DNA of 12,874 nt, from the NCBI GenBank assembly GCA_050250795.1, contig JBFWNZ010000077.1, positions 1 through 12,874 on the forward strand. Direction: 5' to 3'. Made by a program: the position numbers and the translations under genes. Source of the stretch: JBFWNZ01 sp050250795 (GTDB lineage Bacteria > Pseudomonadota > Alphaproteobacteria > UBA8366). This document shows positions 7,244 through 12,874 of the stretch, piece after piece. The notes below the pieces were generated by a model. That model did no database searches and was not told the DNA's origin. It worked only from the letters and a program-made list of their open reading frames with translations. Positions within the stretch are counted from its first letter, which is position 1. Each line of letters opens with the position of its first letter.

Positions 7244-7981
7244 TCAGGCGGCGGCAGCGATGCCGAACACCCGTTCCGCGAAACCGGGATAGACCTCGGC
7301 GATCTCGCGGGCGATGTCGCCGCGGATCAGGTCGAGCGTCGCATCGTCCGGCTCAGCCGTGGTGGGAACATGGTCGGGAACGTCGATGGCGAAGCCGGTG
7401 GCCGCGACGACGGAGTCCGCCGTCTGTCCCGGATGCACGCTGACCAGCCGGAAGCGGCGGCGCGCCCGGTCGAAGGCCATGACGCAGAGATTGGTGACGA
7501 GCGCATAGGGCCCGCCGGGGCGGTAGACGTTCTCCGGGCTGGTCCCGGCCGCGCTGACGAAATCGACCTTGGGCACGAACACGCGGGGCGAATGCTCCTC
7601 GCGGAACAGGATCACCCGCGGCACCAGCATGTAGAGATAGGCCGAGCCGAAAGAGCCGGGGAACCGCACCTTGGAGCGCGGATAGCCGCCGACGCCGACG
7701 AGGTTGATGTTGGCCTCGCCGTCGATCTGCGCGCCGCCCAGGAAGAAGGCGTCGATCCGGCCCTGGGCCGCGCAGTCGAACAACTCGCGGCCGCCATCGG
7801 TGAAGGGGTTGTTCCGGCGGCTGCCCAGCACGGACACGCGCAGGGCGCCGGCCGAGCGGCGCCGCGCCAAAAGCGCCGCCGCGCCGGGGATCGGCGAGGA
7901 TGCGCCGACCGCAACATGGCGCAGCCCCTCCAGCATGGGGGCGATGGTGGCGATCAGCAGTTCCTCGCTGCGGCAGCGCAT
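7244..7981 (-). CDS. CoA-transferase-like beta subunit (GctB/IpdB family)
   Basis: This 245-residue protein resembles the beta subunit of glutaconate CoA-transferase and of the steroid ring hydrolase IpdAB. The family motif G-G-A-Q-I-D-G-E-A-N-I-N is present, then V-R-F-P-G-S-F-G and V-D-F-V-S-A-A-G. The strand that should hold the catalytic glutamate (E-S-G in GctB) reads V-S-V-L-G-S here, so the transferase glutamate appears absent, as reported for IpdAB-type hydrolases. Two starts are possible: GTG at 7990, overlapping the alpha stop, and ATG at 7981, which has G-G-A-G 8 bases upstream; I chose the ATG. The tight junction with the alpha subunit implies translational coupling and a heteromeric complex. 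It may therefore be a C-C bond hydrolase acting on a cyclic or branched CoA thioester, not a CoA-transferase. Confidence 0.82.
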   Translation of the reverse strand: MRCRSEELLIATIAPMLEGLRHVAVGASSPIPGAAALLARRRSAGALRVSVLGSRRNNPFTDGGRELFDCAAQGRIDAFFLGGAQIDGEANINLVGVGGYPRSKVRFPGSFGSAYLYMLVPRVILFREEHSPRVFVPKVDFVSAAGTSPENVYRPGGPYALVTNLCVMAFDRARRRFRLVSVHPGQTADSVVAATGFAIDVPDHVPTTAEPDDATLDLIRGDIAREIAEVYPGFAERVFGIAAAA

Positions 7982-7986
7982 CGCGG

Positions 7987-8811
7987 TCACTCCGCCGCCG
8001 CCTGGGCGGGCGCAAGGAAGCGGTCGAGATAGGTGCGGAACCCTTCTTCCGTCCGCGCCATCTGCGCATAGAGGGCGAGGTTCTCGTCGTCCTTGGCATA
8101 GGCGCCGAACAGGCCCAGCGGCCAGGCGCCCTGCTTCGCCTCGGCCAATGCCGTCACATAAAGCGACGGAATCGTGCCGGCCGCCATCGCGTCATCCAGC
8201 AGCAGGTCGCCGTCATACAGCGCCTCATAGGTCACGAGCGTCTCGCGTGCCGCATGCGCCATCAACATCAGCTCGCGCCGCACGCCGACCCAGACATTGC
8301 CGGCGCGGTCCACCAGCGGCACATGCATCAGCGCGATGTCGGGCCGGATCGCGGGCAGCAGCACGATGGGATCGTCGGTGCCGAAAGGATTGTCCATCAC
8401 CGTCCAATCGGGCCGGTTCGCCAGCACGTCGGTACCCAGGATGCCGCGCAACGGCATGAAGGGAATGCCCTTCTCTGCCGCCTGGAGCGCCGCATGGATC
8501 GCCGGGCAGGTGGAATCCTTCAACCGGATCGACCCGGTCGCGACCGCCGCCGCGAAACGCGGGGCCATGCCATGCTCGCCCAGCGTCACCGCCGCGGCCT
8601 CGACCGTCCGCACGCAGCCGGCCCCCACCAGCATGTCGCCATGCAATGTCAGCGTCGGCGCGCCGACCAGATGCAGGTCGCGGGCGCCGCGCGCGATCAG
8701 CCGGCGCACGGCCGTCATGGCGCAGCCGCTGTAATCCGGCGACAGAACCACCGTCGCGCCGTCGGGAATGCGGGCCGTCAAGCTGTCAAGATCGGTGAAG
8801 GGTCCGGTCAT
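7987..8811 (-). CDS. CoA-transferase-like alpha subunit (GctA/IpdA family)
   Basis: This 274-residue protein matches the alpha subunit of the glutaconate CoA-transferase/IpdAB group. It shows I-P-D-G-A-T-V near the start, L-V-G-A-G-C-V-R at 61-68, the G-I-P-F-M-P-L-R-G-I-L-G-T-D segment at 115-128, R-P-D-I-A-L-M-H-V at 156-164 and D-R-A-G-N-V-W-V at 168-175. The start at 8811 is preceded by A-G-G-A-G at 8 bases and begins the conserved region; the frame is open further upstream but that stretch is arginine-rich, without homology I can see, and runs into the ADH gene. Its stop sits within a few bases of the beta-subunit start, so the two are co-translated partners. In the segment before G-I-P-F the residues are S-I-R-L-K-D; which acid, if any, serves in catalysis needs a structural alignment. 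Confidence 0.82.
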   Translation of the reverse strand: MTGPFTDLDSLTARIPDGATVVLSPDYSGCAMTAVRRLIARGARDLHLVGAPTLTLHGDMLVGAGCVRTVEAAAVTLGEHGMAPRFAAAVATGSIRLKDSTCPAIHAALQAAEKGIPFMPLRGILGTDVLANRPDWTVMDNPFGTDDPIVLLPAIRPDIALMHVPLVDRAGNVWVGVRRELMLMAHAARETLVTYEALYDGDLLLDDAMAAGTIPSLYVTALAEAKQGAWPLGLFGAYAKDDENLALYAQMARTEEGFRTYLDRFLAPAQAAAE

Positions 8812-8831
8812 CGCATCGGCTCCTGTCGAAT

Positions 8832-8851
8832 GCCCGGCCCGCCGGCCGGGC
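8832..8851 (-). other. Intercistronic GC hairpin
   Basis: GCCCGGCC (8832-8839) and GGCCGGGC (8844-8851) form a perfect 8-bp stem with a 4-base loop in the 46-base gap between the ADH stop and the alpha-subunit start. No T-run follows on the minus strand, so it is unlikely to be a full terminator. It could stabilise the upstream mRNA or lower expression of the downstream genes. Confidence 0.5.
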
Positions 8852-8857
8852 GGCGCA

Positions 8858-9988
8858 TCACATCGCCTCGGCGAACAGCTTCTCATAATCCGCGCGCGTC
8901 GCGGGGCGAGGATTCGTCGCGGTGCAATGATCTTTTTCCGCTGCGGCCGACACCTGCGGGATGATCGCCGGGTCCACACCCATCGCGCCCAGACCGGCGG
9001 GCATGCCGATCCGCGCGTTCAAATCCGCCAGCGCTTCGTCCATCGGCGTGCCGGCCGCCACGCCCATCGCCTGGCGCAGCGCATCGTACTTGTCGCCGAC
9101 ATGGCCGGCGTTGAAACGCAGCACGGCCGGCAGGACCACGGCATTCAGCGTGCCGTGATGCAGCACCGGCTTGCGGATCGCGCCCAGCGGATGGGACATC
9201 GCATGGACGGCGCCCAACCCCTTCTGAAAGGTCATTCCGCCCTCCAGCGCCGCCATCATCATCTCCCAGCGCGCCTCGCGGTCGCCGCCATTGGCGACCG
9301 CCCGTTCCAGATTCTTCGCGGCCCGGCGCAGGCCGTCGAGCGCGATGGCCTCCGCGGGCGGATTCTTCGCCGGGGCGAGGAAGGTCTCGATGCAATGCGC
9401 GACGGCATCCATGCCCGTGGCGGCCGTCAGCCGAGCCGGCAGACCGAGCGTCAGCTCGGGGTCGCAGATCACACGCCGCGGAATATTATGCGGGCTTACG
9501 AAACCGAGCTTGCGGCCGTCCGAGAGCGACAGCACGGCACCGCGGCCGACCTCGCTTCCGGTGCCGGCCGTCGTCGGCACGGCCACCGTCGGCGCGACGC
9601 GGGCGGTGATCTTCGCCACCCCGCCCTCGATGGCGGCGTACTGCGCGAGCGGCGGCTCATGCGTCGCCATGATGGCCACGCCCTTCGCCAGATCCATCGA
9701 AGAGCCGCCGCCGATGGCGATCAGCCCGTCGCAGCCCGCCTCGCGATACAGCGCCGTCGCCTGGAGGATCGCCTCCTCGGTCGGGTTCTCGGGCGTACCG
9801 TCGAACATCGTCACCGGCATGTCCTTGGGCAGATTCTCCAGCACGCGCTGGGCGAGGCCGAGTTGGACCAGCCCCTTGTCGGTCACGACCAGCGGCCGCT
9901 CGATCCCGACGGCGGCAACCTCCTGCCCCAACAGCTTCACCGCGCCGAAGTCGAACTGGATGGTCGTCAGATAAGTGATCAGCGGCAT
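8858..9988 (-). CDS. Iron-containing (group III) alcohol dehydrogenase
   Basis: This 376-residue protein is a full-length Fe-dependent alcohol dehydrogenase, which interconverts an alcohol and an aldehyde with NAD(P). The nucleotide site is G93-G-G-S-S-M-D99, followed by P-T-T-A-G-T-G-S-E at 138-146. The metal ligands seen by analogy with FucO are D194 and H198 (G-M-D-A-V-A-H), H262 (A-V-H-A-M-S-H-P-L-G) and H278 (H-H-G-T-L-N-A). The ATG at 9988 has A-G-G-G-A 8 bases upstream. It lies 25 bases after the ThDP enzyme, so the pair is probably co-transcribed. One reading is that the ThDP enzyme makes an aldehyde that this enzyme reduces; the reverse, oxidation of a hydroxy compound to feed the CoA steps, fits equally well. 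Confidence 0.92.
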   Translation of the reverse strand: MPLITYLTTIQFDFGAVKLLGQEVAAVGIERPLVVTDKGLVQLGLAQRVLENLPKDMPVTMFDGTPENPTEEAILQATALYREAGCDGLIAIGGGSSMDLAKGVAIMATHEPPLAQYAAIEGGVAKITARVAPTVAVPTTAGTGSEVGRGAVLSLSDGRKLGFVSPHNIPRRVICDPELTLGLPARLTAATGMDAVAHCIETFLAPAKNPPAEAIALDGLRRAAKNLERAVANGGDREARWEMMMAALEGGMTFQKGLGAVHAMSHPLGAIRKPVLHHGTLNAVVLPAVLRFNAGHVGDKYDALRQAMGVAAGTPMDEALADLNARIGMPAGLGAMGVDPAIIPQVSAAAEKDHCTATNPRPATRADYEKLFAEAM

Positions 9989-10013
9989 GAGCGTCGTCCC
10001 TGTCCCTGCGGGT

Positions 10014-11705
10014 TCAGCTTTTCAGCCGCGCTTCGGCGGCCTTGCGGACATCGGTCAAGGTGGTGCGCGTGGTGATCATCTCCGGATCGACCTGGATCTC
10101 GATCACCGCCGCCTTGCCGGCCTTCATCGCCCGCGCCAACGCCGGCGCGAACTCCTCGGTGCGCGTCACCGTCTCGCCATGCGCGCCGAAGCTCTGCGCC
10201 CAGCGGGCGAAGTCCGGGTTGTTCAGGCCGACCGCATGCGGATGGCCGGGATATTCCCGGTCCTGATGCATGCGGATGGTGCCGTACATGTTGTTGTTCA
10301 CGACCAGGATGACCGGGTCGATCCCGTATTGCACGGCGGTCGCCACCTCCTGCCCCGCCATCAGCGCGCCGCCATCGCCGACAAAGGCGATCACCGGCCG
10401 GTCCGGATGGGTATGGCGCGCGCCGACCGCGGCCGGCACCGCATAGCCCATCGCCCCGCTGGTCGGCGCCAGCTGGGTGCGGAACTTGCGGAAGCGGTAG
10501 AAGCGCTGCGGCCAGCCCGAGAAATTGCCGGCATCGTTGATGATGATCGCGTCGTCCGGCAGCATCTCGTTCAGATGCTGCATCACGACATGCATGTCGA
10601 CGCCGCCCGGCATCGGCCGCGTCGGCTTCCAGTTGTCCAGCTGGTCCTGCTTCGCCTGGCGCGCCCAGTCCGTCCAGGCGCCGCTTTCGACCGGCGCCAT
10701 GGCACGGGCAGCGCGGGCGAAGGACGCCATCGAGCTGGCGATGGCAAGCTGCGGGCGGTAGACGCGACCCAGCTCATCCGGGTCCATATAGACATGCACC
10801 AGGGTCTGCGCCGGCACCGGCACGTTGACCAGCGCGTAGCCCCCGGTGGTCATCTCGCCCAGGCGCGCGCCGACGACCAGCAGCAGATCGGCCTCGCGCA
10901 CCCGCTTCGCCAGCGCCGGGCTGACGCTAGTGCCCAGTTCGCCGGCATAGTTGCGATGCTCGTTGTCGAACAGGTCCTGGCAGCGGAAGGAGGTCGCGAC
11001 CGGCAGATCGTTCGCCTCGGCAAAGGCGCGGATGTCGTCGCAGGCCGCCTGGCTCCACCCGGCACCGCCGAGCACCATCAACGGCCGCTTCGCCTGGGCC
11101 AGCAGGGCCCGCATGCGCTCGATGTCCAGCGGGTCCGCGCCGGGACGCGCGACCAGATAGGGCTGGGCGTCCGCCACCTCGACCATGTCGCGCAGCATGT
11201 CCTCGGGCAGCGCGACCGCGACCGGCCCCGGCCGGCCCGACATCGCGCGGTGAAAGGCCTGGCTGACCAGTTCGGGGATGCGGTCGGCGGTCTCGATCTG
11301 GCAGACCCATTTGCAGATGGCGCCGTAGAACTGGCGGTAATCCACCTCCTGGAAGGCCTCGCGGTCGAACTGGTCGCGGGCGACCTGGCCGATGAACACG
11401 ACCATGGGGGTCGAATCCTGCATCGCCGTGTGCACGCCGATGGCGCCGTTGCAGGCGCCGGGGCCGCGCGTGACCATGGCGATGCCGGGCTTGCCCGTCA
11501 GCTTGCCATAGGCCTCGGCCATGTTGGTCGCCCCGCCCTCCTGGCGGCAGGCGATGGTGCGGATGTCGTTCTGGGCGGTCCAGAGCGCATCCAAGACGGC
11601 GAGATAGCTCTCGCCCGGCACGCAGAAGACCGTATCCACCCCGTGAATGCGCAACTGGTCGACCAGCACCTGACCGCCGCTGCGCGCCGTCGTTCCGGCG
11701 CTCAT
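10014..11705 (-). CDS. Thiamine diphosphate-binding protein, acetolactate synthase-like
   Basis: This 563-residue protein has the three-domain layout of the acetolactate synthase/pyruvate oxidase family. The activating glutamate is E56 in C-R-Q-E-G-G-A, followed by G-P-G-A-C-N at 81-86 and the A-F-Q-E-V-D segment at 117-122. The ThDP/Mg motif starts at G443-D-G-G and closes with N470-N-N and M-Y-G-T-I. It may decarboxylate a 2-keto acid, join two carbonyl units, or cleave a 2-hydroxyacyl-CoA. It is not near a small regulatory subunit (ilvH), so biosynthetic acetolactate synthase is unlikely. The start at 11705 is preceded by a run of G and G-A-A-G-A-A; a frame extension to 11816 would overlap the terminator hairpin upstream and is rejected. 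It is the first gene of the five-gene minus-strand cluster. Confidence 0.9.
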   Translation of the reverse strand: MSAGTTARSGGQVLVDQLRIHGVDTVFCVPGESYLAVLDALWTAQNDIRTIACRQEGGATNMAEAYGKLTGKPGIAMVTRGPGACNGAIGVHTAMQDSTPMVVFIGQVARDQFDREAFQEVDYRQFYGAICKWVCQIETADRIPELVSQAFHRAMSGRPGPVAVALPEDMLRDMVEVADAQPYLVARPGADPLDIERMRALLAQAKRPLMVLGGAGWSQAACDDIRAFAEANDLPVATSFRCQDLFDNEHRNYAGELGTSVSPALAKRVREADLLLVVGARLGEMTTGGYALVNVPVPAQTLVHVYMDPDELGRVYRPQLAIASSMASFARAARAMAPVESGAWTDWARQAKQDQLDNWKPTRPMPGGVDMHVVMQHLNEMLPDDAIIINDAGNFSGWPQRFYRFRKFRTQLAPTSGAMGYAVPAAVGARHTHPDRPVIAFVGDGGALMAGQEVATAVQYGIDPVILVVNNNMYGTIRMHQDREYPGHPHAVGLNNPDFARWAQSFGAHGETVTRTEEFAPALARAMKAGKAAVIEIQVDPEMITTRTTLTDVRKAAEARLKS

Positions 11706-11748
11706 TTCTTCCCCCCATGCTTGGGTATCGCGTTTCGTCCTGTATAGC

Positions 11749-11761
11749 GCCGCCGGGCGGC
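11749..11761. promoter_or_regulatory. Small dyad upstream of the ThDP gene
   Basis: GCCGCC and GGCGGC surround one central base. Just downstream on the minus strand is a TATACA-like box about 35 bases before the ThDP gene ATG. No matching -35 is obvious at 16-18 bases. This could be the operator and promoter of the five-gene cluster, but GC-rich dyads of this size occur often by chance here. Confidence 0.2.
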
Positions 11762-11782
11762 ACGGCACAGGGCCAAAACGGC

Positions 11783-11804
11783 GAAGGGGCCTTGCGGCCC
11801 CTTC
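11783..11804 (-). terminator. Rho-independent terminator of the glutaredoxin/DinB gene
   Basis: Arms GAAGGGGCC (11783-11791) and GGCCCCTTC (11796-11804) give a perfect 9-bp stem with a 4-base loop, 23 bases after the stop of the gene at 11828. On the minus strand the stem is followed by GCC then GTTTTGG, so the T-run is short and slightly displaced. The same arms recur behind the paralog (12667-12688). Confidence 0.75.
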
Positions 11805-11827
11805 ATGGATCGGCATGCGACGGCCGG

Positions 11828-12598
11828 TCAGCCGTCCCAGACATCCTTCGGCAAGGGCAGTCCGGCAAGGTCCTCGGCGGTCAGCGGCCGGTCCGTCGGG
11901 ATGCCCATCGTCTGGTGGATGAACATGACCTGCCGCGTGTGCTGGCCCGAATGCCAGGCCGTGCGTTCCAGCACGTCATGGGCGGTGTGGTCGCCGTAAT
12001 AGGTGGCGAGGTTGAATTTGAGGCTGCGATCCTCGACCCCGTCCCACCACGCATGCAGCCGGCCCTTCACATCCTCGCCATAGGCGGCGATGGAGTCCGG
12101 CGTCGCGTCCGGCGGCGCCTTGGTCGCCAGATACTCATAGGTGATCGGAATGCCGTTGGTCGCCCGCAGGAAGGATTCCGGGATGACGAAGATATGGAAG
12201 AACAGGTCGCGGAACGCCCGCGGCCGCCCCGGCAGCATGTCGCCGAGGCAACTGGCCGGAACCTGCCGGATGAAGCGCTGGGCGCCGGAGATGACCATGT
12301 CCAGCTTCTCGACCAGCGTCTCCGGCGGCAGCTGCGTCGGCAGGTCGGTGACGCCGCAGAAATCGGCGACCACCTTGATGTTCTGGGCGAACACCCATTT
12401 CTCGCCCTTCGAGATGATCGGCACCGACTTGGCGCCCAGCCGGCGCATCAGCGCCAAGCCTTCGCGGCTCTCGAAGACGTTGATCGACTCGTGCGGAATA
12501 TTGTTCTGCGAAAGAAACTCCTTCGCGCGCAGGCAGCTCGTTCACCCAGGCTGCCAGAACACCTTGTAGATGTCGTCGCGGATGGTCTGTTCGCTCAT
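11828..12598 (-). CDS. Candidate selenoprotein: glutaredoxin-like domain with Sec-x-x-Cys fused to a DinB-like domain
   Basis: Read from the ATG at 12598 with TGA at codon 19 taken as selenocysteine, this is a 256-residue protein. The start has a perfect G-G-A-G-G 7 bases upstream. Residues 1-90 look like a glutaredoxin/thioredoxin fold: V-F-W-Q-P-G, then U19-T-S-C22, L-R-A-K-E-F-L, and the cis-proline signature S58-V-P60-I-I. Residues of about 95-256 look like a DinB/YfiT-type four-helix bundle, with H135 in F-F-H-I-F and H216/H220 in W-H-S-G-Q-H-T-R-Q as the likely metal triad. Both parts stay in one frame on either side of the TGA. The role is probably thiol or selenol redox or thiol-transfer chemistry, substrate unknown. 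Without Sec insertion only an 18-residue peptide would form, or a 209-residue piece from a poorly placed TTG at 12457 lacking the redox motif. A nonsense mutation is the main alternative. Confidence 0.72.
12508..12526 (-). promoter_or_regulatory. Candidate bacterial SECIS hairpin
   Basis: On the minus strand GCGAAGG (12526-12520) pairs with CTTTCGC (12514-12508), giving seven pairs including one G-U, around the loop AGTTT. The loop begins 22 bases after the TGA and has G as its second base. Bacterial SECIS models as I know them ask for a stem of 4 or more pairs, a small loop with G in its first two bases, and 16-37 bases from UGA to loop; all are met. The 3' arm uses CTT for leucine and the loop uses TTT for phenylalanine, the only TTT I find in a gene otherwise using TTC. 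Confidence 0.55.
12542..12544 (-). other. In-frame TGA at the first position of a CxxC motif (candidate Sec codon)
   Basis: Codon 19 of the gene starting at 12598 is TGA. It follows W-Q-P-G and precedes T-S-C-L-R-A-K, so it replaces the nucleophilic cysteine of a glutaredoxin-type active site. The frame on both sides is the same, so no indel is needed to explain it. Confidence 0.7.
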
Positions 12599-12605
12599 AA
12601 GCGGT

Positions 12606-12610
12606 CCTCC
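12606..12610 (-). promoter_or_regulatory. Shine-Dalgarno that fixes the start upstream of the TGA
   Basis: G-G-A-G-G lies 7 bases before the ATG at 12598, the best ribosome-binding site in this region. The alternative TTG at 12457 has only G-A-A-G-G one base away, which is too close to work. Translation should therefore begin ahead of the TGA. Confidence 0.8.
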
Positions 12611-12629
12611 CTGCGCCGCAGCCTAATCA

Positions 12630-12644
12630 GGCGGACCGTCCGCC
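12630..12644. promoter_or_regulatory. 15-base perfect inverted repeat upstream of the candidate selenoprotein gene
   Basis: GGCGGAC and GTCCGCC flank one central base, 31 bases before the ATG at 12598 and after the terminator of the upstream paralog. It could be an operator or a 5' leader hairpin. No strong -10/-35 pair is visible around it. Confidence 0.35.
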
Positions 12645-12666
12645 GCAAGCCGATGCGGCAAAAGAA

Positions 12667-12688
12667 GAAGGGGCCTCGCGGCCCCTTC
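12667..12688 (-). terminator. Rho-independent terminator of the upstream DinB paralog
   Basis: Arms GAAGGGGCC (12667-12675) and GGCCCCTTC (12680-12688) form a 9-bp stem with a 4-base loop. On the minus strand it is followed directly by TTCTTTTG, a good T-rich tail. It lies 24 bases after the stop of the paralog and separates the two tandem genes into different transcripts. Confidence 0.85.
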
Positions 12689-12712
12689 CCCATATCCTCA
12701 TGCGCCGGCCGA

Positions 12713-12874
12713 TCAGCCGTCCCACACGCTCTTCGGCATGGGCAGGCCGGCGAAGTCCTGGTCCGTGAGCGGCTGGTTCGTGCGAATGCCCAGCGTGTCA
12801 TGGATGAACATCACCTGCCGGACATGCTGTCCGGCATGCCAAGTCGTCCGCTCCAGCGTGTCATGGGCGGTGTG
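12713..12874 (-). CDS. DinB-like protein, C-terminal fragment (tandem paralog)
   Basis: The frame is open to the window edge; 53 residues and a TGA stop are visible. The fragment carries the last DinB-type helix W-H-A-G-Q-H-V-R-Q, with two of the three likely metal-binding histidines, and the end P-K-S-V-W-D-G. By hand count 39 of 53 residues match the C-terminus of the gene at 11828-12598, without gaps. It is therefore a tandem paralog, and its missing N-terminus should hold a second glutaredoxin-like domain with either a Cys or a Sec codon. The bases between stop and terminator also resemble those of the other copy, so the duplication covered the 3' end of the whole transcription unit. Confidence 0.8.
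   Translation of the reverse strand, partial: HTAHDTLERTTWHAGQHVRQVMFIHDTLGIRTNQPLTDQDFAGLPMPKSVWDG

Noticed and set aside
6067..7443. 458-residue + strand open frame opposite the CaiB gene
   Set aside because: Antisense shadow of a strongly supported CoA-transferase; no recognisable domain.
8811..8979. N-terminal extension of the alpha subunit
   Set aside because: The extra 56 codons are arginine-rich and overlap the end of the ADH gene, while 8811 has a good RBS and begins the conserved domain.
8768..10075. 435-residue + strand open frame opposite the Fe-ADH gene
   Set aside because: Antisense shadow; no RBS or motif, low-complexity H/R/A/G composition.
9975..11747. 590-residue open frame on the + strand opposite the ThDP gene
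   Set aside because: It is antisense to a clear ThDP enzyme and rich in R, H, A and G with no motifs, as expected for GC-rich shadow frames.
11828..12457. Conventional 209-residue gene model starting at TTG 12457
   Set aside because: It has no usable ribosome-binding site and cuts the glutaredoxin-like domain in half, while an ideal RBS and ATG lie upstream in the same frame with a single TGA between.
12135..12545. 136-residue overlapping frame, possible frameshift explanation of the TGA
   Set aside because: Both sides of the TGA are in one frame and give continuous homology-like sequence, so no frameshift is needed; this frame is arginine-rich shadow coding.

Overview
The window is GC-rich, tightly packed bacterial DNA. 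Codon use, the ParE tail, the RhlE-type helicase with a basic tail ending in an E-V-P-A-F-L-L-R peptide, and a palindromic intergenic element all suggest an alphaproteobacterium, possibly Rhodospirillales-like; this placement is inference. No gap between genes exceeds 300 bases. I saw no tRNA, rRNA, CRISPR array, insertion sequence or phage gene.

Layout. (1) 1-1126, + strand: the 3' end of parE, then a secreted DUF2927 protein. (2) 1137-4211, - strand: a compact cluster of isochorismatase-like hydrolase, SDR dehydrogenase, beta-keto acid cleavage enzyme (BKACE, DUF849) and a second SDR. The two SDRs are paralogs, about 77% identical, flanking the BKACE gene. The likely logic is oxidation of a 3-hydroxy acid followed by acetyl-CoA-dependent cleavage of the keto acid. 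(3) 4391-5872, + strand: a DEAD-box RNA helicase, followed by two inverted copies of a REP-like palindrome at the convergent junction. (4) 5998-11705, - strand: a five-gene cluster read as ThDP-dependent decarboxylase/carboligase, iron-type alcohol dehydrogenase, two subunits of a glutaconate-CoA-transferase/IpdAB-like enzyme, and a class III (CaiB/BaiF) CoA-transferase. It looks like a catabolic pathway for an organic acid, substrate unknown. (5) 11706-12874, - strand: two tandem paralogs of a DinB-like protein, each followed by a near-identical terminator hairpin.

The most notable observation is in region 5. The complete paralog has a perfect Shine-Dalgarno and ATG at 12598, then an in-frame TGA at codon 19. 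This TGA sits where the first cysteine of a glutaredoxin-type CxxC motif should be (W-Q-P-G-[TGA]-T-S-C-L-R-A-K), and the frame stays open for 237 more codons. A 7-bp hairpin with a 5-nt loop whose second base is G begins 22 nt after the TGA, in the range expected for a bacterial SECIS element. I therefore propose a selenocysteine-containing glutaredoxin-like/DinB fusion. A conventional gene caller would truncate it to a TTG-start ORF and lose the redox centre. A plain nonsense mutation or sequence error remains the main alternative.
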